6,566 nt of DNA from Selenomonadaceae bacterium (GTDB lineage Bacteria; Bacillota; Negativicutes; Selenomonadales; Selenomonadaceae): the NCBI GenBank assembly GCA_017484235.1, contig JAFUTM010000443.1:1-6566 (forward strand). Reading direction: 5' to 3'. A program made the position numbers and the translations under genes. The notes under the pieces were generated by a model. That model was not told the DNA's origin. It saw only the letters and a program-made list of their open reading frames with translations, and ran no database searches. Below, one piece after another: positions 1 to 6,330 of this stretch; position 1 is the first letter of the stretch, and each line of letters starts with the position of its first letter.

Positions 1-1877
1 ATAGTTGTATGAACGACATTATCAATTATATAATCAATATCAACTTTTGCTTCATTAGCAACAGGTTTAATGCCCAGTTTTGCTGCTTTTAATTTAGCTT
101 TCTTGATACGTTCAATCTCTTGTCTAAGTTCACGATTATTTTTTGGTTCAAAAGTGCTGTTTGGTTCTACAACTAACTGATTATTTCTGCCGGCATTTAT
201 AAGTTCATTTATTTTATCATTATAAATTTTAGCAACATCATTGCTATCCGTGCTGATTATAACTGAACTATTGCCGGAAGCTTGAGAAGCAGGTACTACT
301 GCTCCACTGTGTACATCAAGTGTAAGCAGTCCTTCCCTCATAGTTACCGGAACAGTATAAGGTATTACTACGGTCTCACTTGCTTTACGATAAGGCTGCA
401 ACGTTACCGTTAAGTTTACAGTATCACCTGGTTTAACAACCTTTTTATCTGGTACAACCGAAACTATGGAAGCTGTTCTTCTCTCATTGTCAATGGTCAT
501 ATCCACTTCTATAGAAAATATGTCGGACTCTACCATTGTGTTTGAGCAGACTATGTTCAACGCCTGCATCAACTCCAAAACAGCAACTTGACCTACGTCT
601 GTACTATTATAAAAAACATTTTGGCGTTTTAATGATCCACTTTTAACAGCATTTGTTTTTATATCAAATGTAACATCAACAGTGCTTTCAGCAAGTGAGT
701 CTGCCGTTTTAGAAAGTGCCGTATATGCTATAGAGGCACCAAGTTTTGGTATCAAGTTTTCATTATAAGCAATCGTTGCGTTGTATGTTTCAGTTTTTCC
801 AAGAGACTTATCAGTAACTTTAACTTTTATCGGTATAGATGATGGAAACATTCCCATAATACCGGCGATGCCAGCATCTCTGTCTTGGTTAATGCGGCCA
901 ATAATACTGCCCATATTAGCCACTTTAACGCCGCTGCCTGTTTCGCCATTGACAGAACCAATGATAGAGGCATTTGTCATAAAGAAATTGGAGTTACCGG
1001 CGTGGATAAAGGAATGTCCAAAACCTAACACCTTTTTTCCATCAACTGCCGTAACCGTTCCAGTAGCTCCAACTGAAAAATCGCCATAAACCACAGCAAC
1101 GCCTATAGGACTGCCAGGTTCAAGCGCAGCATTGTAATCAATACGACTTTCAATGTCTGCTGCATCAGCTGCATATAATTTACTGCCATTGAATTGTTGA
1201 GATAAAAATTGGATTCCTCTGCTGTCAAATCCATCTAAAAATAATCTGTTTATTTGGTTCTCATAACTTGTATACATTTTAGTGGGTGATTCAAAATTAA
1301 GCCGATCTATATCCTGCATATCCATATTAAAAAAGTTCGGTACATCATTTGCACTAGCATTTTGTTTATTTTCAGCATCTTGTGTTGTTGCTATTTCGTT
1401 ATTATTATTATTATTATTAGTATTCAACTGTTGATATTTACTGTCAGATTTAGGATCCGGCAATGTCCATAAAGGCAACATTAATTCTATCGGCGTTATA
1501 AAAAATGTATAAGGACTCATCTCTTTTAAACCAGCGGACAAGGCGCCAACTAATTTACCGTCTATATATACCGGACTGCCGCTCATACCTTGCAGTACGC
1601 CGCCAGTTTTCTCTATTAACGCGCCTGAGGCCTTTGCCATTATCATCTTATTAGAGCCTTTACCATTATTCATTAGTCCTATTATTTCAATATCAAATGA
1701 TTCTATTGCTCCAGATGAATCAATTACAGTATACGCTAGTCCGTGCATTCCCTTTTGTACCTGATCCAGAGTCATTATTTCCGGCATTGCAAAAGTTTTC
1801 ATTGGCATCATTATAAATATAATTAATGCCATTGATAATAAAATTTTTGAAACGAACTTTTTGAGCAAACTTTGCAA
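1..1877 (-). CDS. SpoIVB-like S55 peptidase domain protein, secreted (3' end outside window)
   Basis: The frame is open for about 625 codons and leaves the window without a stop. Numbering is from the TTG at 1877. Residues 1-30 form a signal peptide (KK near the N-terminus, a hydrophobic run, then TFA before M31), so the protein is exported. Residues 61-65 read FDIEI, and TGGVLQGMSGSP ends near 102; GMSGSP is the serine-protease motif of family S55, with likely nucleophile S99. A polar Asn-rich linker follows (about 135-185). GTVT at 273-276, GFGH ending at H288 and IGRIN at 326-330 resemble the His-containing half of SpoIVB. A beta-rich region and a charged, probably helical stretch (about 555-610) follow. 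SpoIVB itself cleaves SpoIVFA in sporulation, but this protein lacks its PDZ layout and has the blocks in reverse order, so its substrate is unknown. The SpoIVB triad Asp aligns with S84, so protease activity is uncertain. Confidence 0.88.
   Translation of the reverse strand, partial: MQSLLKKFVSKILLSMALIIFIMMPMKTFAMPEIMTLDQVQKGMHGLAYTVIDSSGAIESFDIEIIGLMNNGKGSNKMIMAKASGALIEKTGGVLQGMSGSPVYIDGKLVGALSAGLKEMSPYTFFITPIELMLPLWTLPDPKSDSKYQQLNTNNNNNNNEIATTQDAENKQNASANDVPNFFNMDMQDIDRLNFESPTKMYTSYENQINRLFLDGFDSRGIQFLSQQFNGSKLYAADAADIESRIDYNAALEPGSPIGVAVVYGDFSVGATGTVTAVDGKKVLGFGHSFIHAGNSNFFMTNASIIGSVNGETGSGVKVANMGSIIGRINQDRDAGIAGIMGMFPSSIPIKVKVTDKSLGKTETYNATIAYNENLIPKLGASIAYTALSKTADSLAESTVDVTFDIKTNAVKSGSLKRQNVFYNSTDVGQVAVLELMQALNIVCSNTMVESDIFSIEVDMTIDNERRTASIVSVVPDKKVVKPGDTVNLTVTLQPYRKASETVVIPYTVPVTMREGLLTLDVHSGAVVPASQASGNSSVIISTDSNDVAKIYNDKINELINAGRNNQLVVEPNSTFEPKNNRELRQEIERIKKAKLKAAKLGIKPVANEAKVDIDYIIDNVVHTT
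1399..1419 (-). repeat. Perfect (TTA)7 trinucleotide repeat encoding an Asn run
   Basis: Seven perfect TTA units on the plus strand read as repeated AAT codons on the minus strand. Together with a neighbouring AAC they give seven consecutive Asn (residues 154-160) in the linker of the S55 protein. Slippage by whole units would keep the frame and only alter linker length. Confidence 0.9.
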
Positions 1878-1882
1878 ATTTT

Positions 1883-1889
1883 TCACCCC
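1883..1889 (-). promoter_or_regulatory. Shine-Dalgarno site deciding the start of the S55 gene
   Basis: The minus strand reads GGGGTGA, which includes GGTGA from the anti-SD complement, and ends 5 nt before the TTG at 1877. An in-frame GTG at 1884-1886 lies inside this site and has no Shine-Dalgarno of its own at a usable distance. The TTG is therefore preferred, although the GTG start, three residues longer, cannot be excluded. Confidence 0.55.
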
Positions 1890-1977
1890 ACTTAAAAAAT
1901 CAATATAATATAAATATTACCAATATAAAAGTACATAATAAAAGATACAATATAACCTAAATATTTATTGTTTTTTT

Positions 1978-2006
1978 ATTTTACACTTTAATTTCAGTTT
2001 CGTCAA
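1978..2006 (-). promoter_or_regulatory. Predicted sigma-A promoter of the S55 gene
   Basis: The minus strand carries TTGACG at 2006-2001 and TAAAAT at 1983-1978, separated by 17 nt. Each is one base from consensus. It sits just after the stop codon of the upstream glycosidase gene and leaves a leader of roughly 95 nt before the S55 start. The remaining sequence of this 135-bp gap is very AT-rich and shows no clear terminator hairpin, so read-through from the glycosidase gene is also possible. Confidence 0.6.
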
Positions 2007-2012
2007 GTCTTA

Positions 2013-3416
2013 TTAATTACGAATTATAACAAGCGCGTCAGCAACAGGTCTTTCGCGTCCATCGCTTGGTGAATTAACCAAATCACCTTTTACAACAAGT
2101 TCAGTACTGCCGCCTCCGTCTAGATTCATCGCATTTACTGCTCCAAAGTCATTAAGTAAAATTTCGGCCCATTCCTGTAAAGTACAGCCTCGACTATGTG
2201 CCTGACGACCATCAACCACCGCAATTATATAGTCTCCGTATTTCGTAACGCCGATCGCCGTTCGCGGTGCACGTCCAATTCTTATGTCAGCTGGAAATTG
2301 TTCTTCGTCGACATTGACATATAACGCACCATTCTTTACGAGACGCGGACCGGCACCAACAACGTGCAGCGCACGATTAAAATCACCTGCACCGTCCACA
2401 TCTTCCAATGATTCATCAAATATCACTTTATCGCCGACTTTAGCATTTTTAAATAGTTCAGTCGCAGTGCCGTGAAGACTAATAATATATCCGTTTTCCG
2501 GTATTTTATTATTGCCTTTATTTACGTAAACCTCAGTTATGATTCCATTAATGACCACGTATTCCGTACCGTAATCGTTTGTGCCAGTCGTCTCGCCTTG
2601 ATGTTTGTTATAAATAATTACCGAGTTCGCGCCACGTGCAACATCTACGCCGCCAATATGAATTGTCTTACCGGCAAATGTTAATCTGCCGCTATAATTA
2701 GTTCGACCAAAAAAAATAGAGCCGTCTGCATTTATCGCCATAGAAGTCCGAGTGTAATATGTTGTGCCTGCAATAATGCCATTTATTTTCGTGTTGCCGT
2801 ATATATCGCCGCTTAAAGCAAAATAACTTGCATTAATTGCTCCAATGGCGTTGCTTGAGCTGCTCATTTGTTTAACGGTTGACCTGCCTGGAACGTGTCC
2901 ACGAGCTAACACAGGCATCAACTTATATTTTTCGTGATCTGCTATCATTGCAAAGGCCATTATGCCATTTCGATGTACCACAATAAATTCCAAACCTTCT
3001 GCTTCTTCCATTTGAGGTTGTGCTTTTGGATTTGGTGGTACAGATTGTTCTGTTGATATGTCGGGCACCGAGTAATCTGGTAAATCGTTATCTTTAACGA
3101 TCGGCACTACTTCAACTGAGGGTGAAAATACAGTGACATCATCTTCATTTGTCTGCTGCTCAGACGAAGTTGTATTTGAATTATCTGTTCCAGTTGAATT
3201 AGCCTCCTGGTCAGCTTGTTTACTATCTGTATTTTGTTCAGATTCATTGGTATTATCCTGCCTGTAAACCGGAACGTGATTTACTTTGGTTGTCGATTGA
3301 TTGCCGCTGCCTCTTTCGACAACCTGAGCAGCTTTAACCAGTTCTTCAGCCGAAACATCTATCTGTGTAATTAAAATTTGTAAGGCAATTAACATAGTTG
3401 TTATTATTCGTTTCAT
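2013..3416 (-). CDS. Secreted phosphodiester glycosidase family protein (NAGPA domain)
   Basis: A 467-residue protein numbered from the ATG at 3416. Residues 1-23 are a Sec signal peptide (KR, hydrophobic core, VSA before E24). Residues about 40-135 form a disordered linker rich in N, S, T, Q, E and D. The remainder matches the phosphodiester glycosidase domain (NAGPA, PF09992) by motif: INASYF at 194-199, GRAPRTAIG at 381-389, VVDGR ending at R404 with the following SRG and a helix, and NLDGGGST ending at T438. Family members include the mammalian uncovering enzyme that removes GlcNAc from GlcNAc-phosphomannose; bacterial members are secreted or envelope proteins linked to exopolysaccharide or wall glycan phosphodiesters. 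A role outside the membrane on a glycan phosphodiester is therefore likely, but the substrate cannot be read from sequence. The codirectional S55 gene lies downstream after a promoter-bearing gap. Confidence 0.93.
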   Translation of the reverse strand: MKRIITTMLIALQILITQIDVSAEELVKAAQVVERGSGNQSTTKVNHVPVYRQDNTNESEQNTDSKQADQEANSTGTDNSNTTSSEQQTNEDDVTVFSPSVEVVPIVKDNDLPDYSVPDISTEQSVPPNPKAQPQMEEAEGLEFIVVHRNGIMAFAMIADHEKYKLMPVLARGHVPGRSTVKQMSSSSNAIGAINASYFALSGDIYGNTKINGIIAGTTYYTRTSMAINADGSIFFGRTNYSGRLTFAGKTIHIGGVDVARGANSVIIYNKHQGETTGTNDYGTEYVVINGIITEVYVNKGNNKIPENGYIISLHGTATELFKNAKVGDKVIFDESLEDVDGAGDFNRALHVVGAGPRLVKNGALYVNVDEEQFPADIRIGRAPRTAIGVTKYGDYIIAVVDGRQAHSRGCTLQEWAEILLNDFGAVNAMNLDGGGSTELVVKGDLVNSPSDGRERPVADALVIIRN

Positions 3417-3420
3417 AGTA

Positions 3421-3426
3421 CTCTCC
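3421..3426 (-). promoter_or_regulatory. Shine-Dalgarno site deciding the glycosidase start
   Basis: GGAGAG on the minus strand lies 4 nt (6 nt counting from GGAG) upstream of the ATG at 3416. A longer in-frame ATG at 3428 overlaps this site and would add four residues (MEST) ahead of the signal peptide, so the ATG at 3416 is the better start. Confidence 0.8.
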
Positions 3427-3493
3427 ATTTATATGTTATTTTATTTAGTTTTAATTATCGGTTAATTCGGTGTTTAATAAATTTGTCCTGCAT

Positions 3494-3519
3494 ATTATAT
3501 TTGATAAATATATTGACAA
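3494..3519 (-). promoter_or_regulatory. Possible promoter of the glycosidase gene
   Basis: The minus strand has a perfect TATAAT at 3499-3494. The nearest -35-like hexamer, TTGTCA at 3519-3514, is only 14 nt away, which is short; a poorer TTTTTG would give 17 nt. The -10 is convincing, the -35 is not. The site shares bases with the -35 of the divergent MATE promoter. Confidence 0.45.
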
Positions 3520-3541
3520 AAATTTTTTATTAAGGTATATA
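3513..3541 (+). promoter_or_regulatory. Predicted sigma-A promoter of the MATE transporter gene
   Basis: A perfect TTGACA at 3513-3518 is followed after 17 nt by TATATA at 3536-3541. Transcription should begin near 3548, leaving a leader of about 35-40 nt before the ATG at 3585. Confidence 0.7.
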
Positions 3542-3572
3542 AATATAAGCTGTAAATAAATTTTTGCAATGC

Positions 3573-3577
3573 GAGGA
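3573..3577 (+). promoter_or_regulatory. Shine-Dalgarno site deciding the MATE start
   Basis: GAGGA ends 7 nt before the ATG at 3585. The longer in-frame TTG at 3564 lies upstream of this site and has no Shine-Dalgarno, so it is not used here. Confidence 0.8.
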
Positions 3578-3584
3578 TTCATAT

Positions 3585-4961
3585 ATGCCACCAAATGATA
3601 ATAGTGTTCGTGATTTGACCGAAGGAGAACCGGCTCGATTAATATTCTTTTTTACATTGCCGCTTCTCGCCGGAAATATTTTTCAACAGTTGTATGGCTT
3701 CATTGATACTTTAATCGTCGGCAGATTTTTAGGTGTAAATGCACTTGCTGCCGTCGGTTGTACAGGTCCATTGATGTTTTTAATGCTTGGATTTGTCATG
3801 GGCTTAACAAGCGGTTTTTCAATTTACACCGGCCAGCGTTTTGGCGCAAAAGATGAAGCCGGAATCCGAAAAAGTGTAGCGGCCTGTACGATTTTATCAG
3901 TGATCTCAGCGTTAATATTAAGCTTTATTGGCGTGTTCTTCTGTCGTGAGTTGCTGGAGCTTATGGAAACTCCGCCAGAAATTATTGACGGCGCATATTC
4001 ATTTATAGTAATAATATATGGTGGAATGAGTGCCTTCGTTATGATTCAAATGCAGTCAAATTTAATTCGCGCACTTGGTGACAGCAAAATGCCGACTATC
4101 ATTCAGGCTGTAACGCTTTGCATTAATATTATACTTGAACCAATAGCAATAATCGTTTTAAACGCCGGCATACCTGGTGCGGCAATGGCAACTATATTTG
4201 CATTAATAACCGGCAATATAATTTGCTTTATGTATATAAAAAAGCGTGTTCCTATTCTCCACACGCACCGTGAAGATTGGAGGCTGACTAAAGAAATCGT
4301 ATGGCAGCATATTAGAATTGGTCTGCCTATGGGCTTCCAGTCGTCCATTATTGCAATTGGTGCAGTCGTTCTTCAATTTGCTTTAAACAATCTCGGCGCA
4401 ACTGCCGTTGCTGCTTATGCTGCGGCACATAGAGTTGACGGAATTGCCGTAATGCCCATGATGTCTTTCGGCATAGCGATTGCCGCTTACACTGCACAAA
4501 ATTTTGGTGCGCGGAAATTTGCCAGAATTGCTGAAGGTGTTAAAAAATGTATCTATATGTCCTGTTCTTTCAGTATTGCTGTTGCAATATTTAATATTCT
4601 TTTCGGCGCGGATATAATGTATATGTTCGTTGGAGAAGGCCAGGAACAGATTATCGAATATGGCCAGACATTTTTAGTAATTAATGGCGTCTGCTACTGG
4701 ATTCTGTCTTTGTTGTTTATATTCAGATGTACACTTCAAGGATTAGGACAAAGTGTTGTGCCAACAATTGCAGGTGCTATGGAACTCATTATGAGGGTAA
4801 TTGCCGCAATCTTTTTGGTCGATATGTTCGGATATATCGGCGCGTGTTTATCTAATCCATTAGCCTGGATTGGTGCCTGTATTCCATTATCTATCGCATT
4901 TTTTATGACACGAAAGGAACTTAGAAAATTTCACGCCGAAGAATATAAACAATCGGTATAA
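3585..4961 (+). CDS. MATE family multidrug/Na+ (or H+) antiporter
   Basis: A 458-residue integral membrane protein of typical MATE length, numbered from the ATG at 3585. MATE proteins have 12 transmembrane helices in two pseudo-symmetric halves and export cationic drugs or metabolites in exchange for Na+ or H+. In the N-terminal half, LPLLAGNIFQQLYGFIDTLI followed by VGRFLG is the family signature, with D41 in helix 1 at the conserved acidic position; IRALGDSKMP (from about 161) is the usual loop. The C-terminal half repeats the pattern: IGLPMGFQSS, AAHRVDG around 280-286, QNFGA at 305-309, and RCTLQGLGQ further on. A hydrophilic, basic tail ends the protein. It looks most like the NorM/MepA/DinF-like bacterial group, but substrate and coupling ion cannot be assigned. 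It is a single gene with its own promoter and terminator, divergent from the glycosidase gene; no adjacent regulator gene is present. Confidence 0.96.
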   Translation: MPPNDNSVRDLTEGEPARLIFFFTLPLLAGNIFQQLYGFIDTLIVGRFLGVNALAAVGCTGPLMFLMLGFVMGLTSGFSIYTGQRFGAKDEAGIRKSVAACTILSVISALILSFIGVFFCRELLELMETPPEIIDGAYSFIVIIYGGMSAFVMIQMQSNLIRALGDSKMPTIIQAVTLCINIILEPIAIIVLNAGIPGAAMATIFALITGNIICFMYIKKRVPILHTHREDWRLTKEIVWQHIRIGLPMGFQSSIIAIGAVVLQFALNNLGATAVAAYAAAHRVDGIAVMPMMSFGIAIAAYTAQNFGARKFARIAEGVKKCIYMSCSFSIAVAIFNILFGADIMYMFVGEGQEQIIEYGQTFLVINGVCYWILSLLFIFRCTLQGLGQSVVPTIAGAMELIMRVIAAIFLVDMFGYIGACLSNPLAWIGACIPLSIAFFMTRKELRKFHAEEYKQSV

Positions 4962-4974
4962 TACATAATAATGT

Positions 4975-5011
4975 AAAAGAGACTGCCATAATAATAATGA
5001 CAGTCTCTTTT
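4975..5011. terminator. Bidirectional terminator between MATE and pfkA
   Basis: The arms 4975-4989 and 4997-5011 pair as a 15-bp stem around a 7-nt AT loop. In the plus transcript the hairpin follows the MATE stop and runs into TTTT at its foot, with one C-A mismatch (4986 against 5000). In the minus transcript the same position becomes a G-U wobble, so the stem is continuous, and it again ends in a U run after the pfkA stop. It serves both convergent genes. Confidence 0.9.
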
Positions 5012-5047
5012 CATTTGAATTACAACACTAATTTATAATTAAACACA

Positions 5048-6010
5048 TTACGCTAGCACTTTTGCAAGACGCATAAACTCAGGATTCAGTTTTTTCTTAT
5101 TGTTTACAGCGTCGTGAAGGTTAATAGAAACTACGTGACCGCGATTAAATCCGAAGACAATATCAGACAGACCAGAGATGATTGCCAGCGCTGCATTTTC
5201 GCCGAGACGACTTGCATTAACACGGTCAATAACAGTAGGTGAGCCGCCGCGCTGAATATGACCAAGTTTTGATACGCGCGTGTCAAGTCCGGTTTTTTCT
5301 GCAATCTGCTTGCCGATGTCGTAGCCTTTGCCGGCACCTTCTGCAACGACAACGAGAATATAACGTTTGCCTTTTTCATAGGCTTCTTTCATATCGTCGC
5401 AGATTTCATCAATGTCATATTCTTCTTCCGGTACAAGAATATATTCAGCACCGCCGGAAATACCAGCGACCATTGCAAGATAACCGCTGTTTCTGCCCAT
5501 AACTTCGAGGACGATAACACGGCGATGGGCTGAAGCTGTATCACGTAATTTGTTAATTGCATCAATTATTGTATTAGCTGCTGTATCACAGCCAATTGTA
5601 TACTCACTGCCCCAAACGTCATTATCAATAGTGCCTGGCAGACCAACAATTGGTATACCTGTCTCTTTACTGAAAATTGATGCGCCGCGCAGACTACCGT
5701 CACCACCGACAACAACAAGACCTTGAATACCGCGATCAACTAAATTTTTATAGCCGAGCATTCTGCCTTCAGGTGTCGCAAAACGTTTGCAGCGAGCTGT
5801 ACCAAGAAATGTTCCGCCACGTTGAATTATATCACTAACATCTTTAGACTGCATCTCAAACATTTCTTCGTCAAGTAAACCGTGATATCCACCACGAATT
5901 CCCCAAACTTTTACGCCTGCGTGCAGTGCGGTACGCGTAACAGCACGTACTGCTGCGTTCATACCAGGACTATCTCCACCTGAAGTCATTACCGCTATAC
6001 TTTTTAACAT
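5048..6010 (-). CDS. pfkA: ATP-dependent 6-phosphofructokinase
   Basis: A 320-residue cytoplasmic enzyme, the normal length for bacterial PfkA. It phosphorylates fructose 6-phosphate to fructose 1,6-bisphosphate with ATP, the committed step of glycolysis, as a homotetramer. Numbered from the ATG at 6010: the ATP-site loop TSGGDSPGMN at 9-18, GGYHGL at 40-45, GTARC at 70-74, GGDGS at 102-106, PGTIDND at 125-131 with catalytic base D129, MGRNSGYLA at 171-179, and the substrate-binding KLGHIQRGGSP at 248-258. Gly at 105 and Gly at 126 (rather than the Asp and Lys of PPi-dependent enzymes) mark it as ATP-dependent. No damage is visible. It is convergent with the MATE gene and shares its terminator. 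Upstream lies the end of an IS element in the same orientation; a promoter is predicted in the gap between them. Confidence 0.98.
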   Translation of the reverse strand: MLKSIAVMTSGGDSPGMNAAVRAVTRTALHAGVKVWGIRGGYHGLLDEEMFEMQSKDVSDIIQRGGTFLGTARCKRFATPEGRMLGYKNLVDRGIQGLVVVGGDGSLRGASIFSKETGIPIVGLPGTIDNDVWGSEYTIGCDTAANTIIDAINKLRDTASAHRRVIVLEVMGRNSGYLAMVAGISGGAEYILVPEEEYDIDEICDDMKEAYEKGKRYILVVVAEGAGKGYDIGKQIAEKTGLDTRVSKLGHIQRGGSPTVIDRVNASRLGENAALAIISGLSDIVFGFNRGHVVSINLHDAVNNKKKLNPEFMRLAKVLA

Positions 6011-6018
6011 ACCCAAAT

Positions 6019-6024
6019 CCTCCT
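6019..6024 (-). promoter_or_regulatory. Strong Shine-Dalgarno deciding the pfkA start
   Basis: A perfect AGGAGG on the minus strand, within AGAGGAGGAT, lies 8 nt before the ATG at 6010. An in-frame TTG at 6016 is only 2 nt from it, too close, so the ATG is chosen. The perfect match fits a highly expressed glycolytic gene. Confidence 0.9.
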
Positions 6025-6110
6025 CTTCCCAAATAATGATGTATCAAAGAAACTAAACTTTTTCGTAATTCATTTATAATTTATCAAAAATATCAAAAAA
6101 TTTATCACTG

Positions 6111-6209
6111 TGTCAAATATACCAGAGATTTTATTCAAAGTCAAGATAAAATAATTGTTTATTCTTATGAATCATTTATATTTATTATGTGTCAAATTAC
6201 TTGTCAAAT
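6111..6209. repeat. Three copies of TGTCAAAT upstream of pfkA
   Basis: TGTCAAAT occurs at 6111-6118, 6190-6197 and 6202-6209, all in the same orientation; the last two start 12 bp apart. On the minus strand each contains TTGACA. They may be -35 elements, binding sites for a regulator, or chance in AT-rich DNA. Confidence 0.4.
6116..6144 (-). promoter_or_regulatory. Predicted sigma-A promoter of pfkA
   Basis: The minus strand reads TTGACT at 6144-6139 and TATATT at 6121-6116 with a 17-nt spacer, each one base from consensus. This predicts a leader of about 100 nt. A further TTGACA at 6116-6111 overlaps the -10 but has only a weak TATTTT partner at 18 nt. The gap 6011-6214 contains no gene. 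Confidence 0.6.
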
Positions 6210-6214
6210 CAAAA
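6195..6214 (-). other. Predicted natural guide segment of the TnpB omega RNA
   Basis: Immediately outside the predicted right boundary, the minus strand begins TTTTGATTTGACAAGT (6214-6199). In known TnpB systems the 16-20 nt following the right end form the guide. The segment also contains one of the TTGACA motifs upstream of pfkA. The call depends entirely on the boundary at 6215 being correct. Confidence 0.45.
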
Positions 6215-6330
6215 TTGAACTTCCCGCCGCTATCTGAAGCGGTGGATTCATGAGAAGTTTGCTATATTAGCCTTATTCTCAAAGGGTTGTCCAAAAACCC
6301 TCTACACAGTCGCTCTTGATTGAGTCTCTG
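6215..6330 (-). ncRNA. Predicted 3' portion of omega (TnpB guide) RNA
   Basis: In characterised TnpB systems the omega RNA overlaps the 3' end of tnpB and its scaffold ends at the element's right boundary. Here that stretch folds into discrete elements: a 6-bp hairpin within the tnpB coding region (6301-6296 with 6288-6283, 7-nt loop), and an outer 6-bp stem (6259-6254 with 6223-6218) enclosing the terminal 8-bp hairpin (6245-6224). The upper limit 6330 is arbitrary; the 5' end of the RNA cannot be fixed by eye. Confidence 0.5.
6224..6245 (-). repeat. Terminal hairpin of the IS right end
   Basis: Positions 6224-6231 pair with 6238-6245 around a 6-nt loop. One pair (6226 with 6243) is G-T on the plus strand and C-A on the minus strand; the other seven are Watson-Crick. 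It is expected to be the TnpA-binding imperfect palindrome and also the last stem of the omega RNA scaffold. Confidence 0.75.

Noticed and set aside
781..1089. Plus-strand open frame of 102 codons
   Set aside because: It lies wholly inside the S55 gene on the opposite strand, has no recognisable motif and no Shine-Dalgarno; it is a shadow of the real coding frame.
2284..2684. Two short plus-strand open frames
   Set aside because: Both lie antisense inside the glycosidase domain, whose conserved motifs are on the minus strand.
3451..3470. Near-duplicate TTAATTATCGG / TTAATTCGG in the glycosidase leader
   Set aside because: Short, imperfect and AT-rich; not distinguishable from chance, so not called as an operator.
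4103..4348. Minus-strand open frame of 81 codons
   Set aside because: Antisense to conserved MATE sequence, with no independent evidence.
5131..5502. Short open frames on both strands within pfkA
   Set aside because: They overlap conserved phosphofructokinase motifs in the correct frame and show no protein-like features.
6011..6214. Possible small gene or riboswitch in the pfkA leader
   Set aside because: No coding frame with a Shine-Dalgarno and no extended conserved fold was seen; only promoter-like motifs and the octamer repeats.
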